Of a stretch of DNA of 41,905 bases, positions 41,852 through 41,905 are shown in pieces. Under the pieces are notes generated by a model. It was not told the DNA's origin. It searched no databases and was given only the letters and a program-made list of their open reading frames with translations. The position numbers were made by a program, and so were the translations under genes. Every line of letters starts with the position of its first letter. Position 1 is the stretch's first letter. The DNA comes from Gudongella sp964575895 (GTDB lineage: Bacteria; Bacillota; Clostridia; Tissierellales; Tissierellaceae): NCBI GenBank assembly GCA_964575895.1, contig CAZNTE010000021.1, positions 1 to 41,905 on the forward strand. Reading direction: 5' to 3'.

Positions 41852-41905
41852 ATCAAGTAGGAGGTAATTAATACCTCCTCTCACACCACCGTACGTGCCG
41901 TTCGG
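41852..41905 (-). mobile_element. group II intron 3' end (domains V-VI), cut by the window edge
   Basis: Minus strand from the edge: CCGAACGGCACGTACGGTGGT is the 3' half of domain V, shown here in parts as the loop and AC-bulge side. GTGTGAGAGG is the linker to domain VI, and AGGAGGTATTAATTACCTCCT is the domain VI hairpin. It is followed by ACTTGAT with a candidate branch-point A and the AT 3' end at about 41852. The order and sequence match bacterial group II introns. The intron body and any LtrA gene lie to the right. Confidence 0.8.

Noticed and set aside
41810..41884. N-terminal extension of the alpha/beta hydrolase
   Set aside because: These codons lie in or next to group II intron domain VI and have no ribosome site; the TTG at 41809 has one and gives the usual N-terminus.
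1..41905. CRISPR array, prophage or conjugative element
   Set aside because: No regularly spaced direct repeats, integrase, phage structural or transfer genes were seen; mobile sequence is limited to the two edges.

Overview
The window reads as a chromosomal segment of a low-GC, anaerobic Firmicute, most likely an amino-acid-fermenting member of the Clostridia. The grounds are the AT-rich sequence with purine-rich Shine-Dalgarno sites, a classic rpsF-ssb-rpsR / yybS-gdpP-rplI-dnaB replication and ribosome block, a T-box in front of serS, and a betaine/sarcosine reductase B component with an in-frame UGA (selenocysteine). YedF and a DUF3343 protein, both linked to selenium metabolism, lie 5 kb from that reductase. 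Genus cannot be fixed from the sequence alone.

Layout, left to right. 1-750: a possible IS200/IS605-type element end, then tRNA-Arg(CCU) and tadA in one minus-strand unit. 745-4263: a TAXI-type TRAP transporter (binding lipoprotein, DUF1850 protein, fused permease). 4458-5984: serS behind a T-box with a UCC specifier. 5987-10498: GNAT acetyltransferase, two-DnaD-domain protein, DnaI-like helicase loader, PTS-EIIC-like membrane protein and murI. 10621-16493: dnaB, rplI, gdpP, yybS, rpsR, ssb and rpsF, with two promoters. 16689-19055 (+): phoU-phoP-phoR behind an 11-bp-period Pho box. 19107-23497: aminotransferase, a divergent MtnA-family isomerase, purine nucleoside phosphorylase and an iron alcohol dehydrogenase. 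23552-26560: an ECF sigma / anti-sigma-like / TPR membrane protein operon with an ECF-type promoter. 26642-29277: a second ECF sigma gene, a cytosolic protein with a roughly 22-residue NxG repeat, and glutaminase. 29447-32502: DUF5711 protein, YedF, DUF3343, MscS and DUF951. 32667-34124 (+): a MocR-type regulator. 34141-38340: BCCT transporter and reductase subunits GrdH (Sec) and GrdI. 38511-40287 (+): cobalamin riboswitch, short leader ORF, terminator, and a three-gene cobalamin operon. 40351-41905: TetR regulator, convergent alpha/beta hydrolase, and the 3' end (domains V-VI) of a group II intron cut off by the window edge.

How the parts fit. The BCCT carrier would import betaine for the GrdHI selenoenzyme, and YedF/DUF3343 may help supply selenium. 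The rest of the reductase (GrdA, GrdC, GrdD) is not in the window. Regulation is unusually readable: T-box, Pho box, ECF promoter, twin 14-bp palindromes at the grd promoter, a cre-like site, and a B12 riboswitch followed by a 17-codon ORF whose stop codon sits in the loop of the terminator. The least familiar systems are the ECF sigma plus NxG-repeat protein, the nucleoside phosphorylase plus divergent MtnA pair, and the B12 leader. Both window ends look like mobile-element debris.
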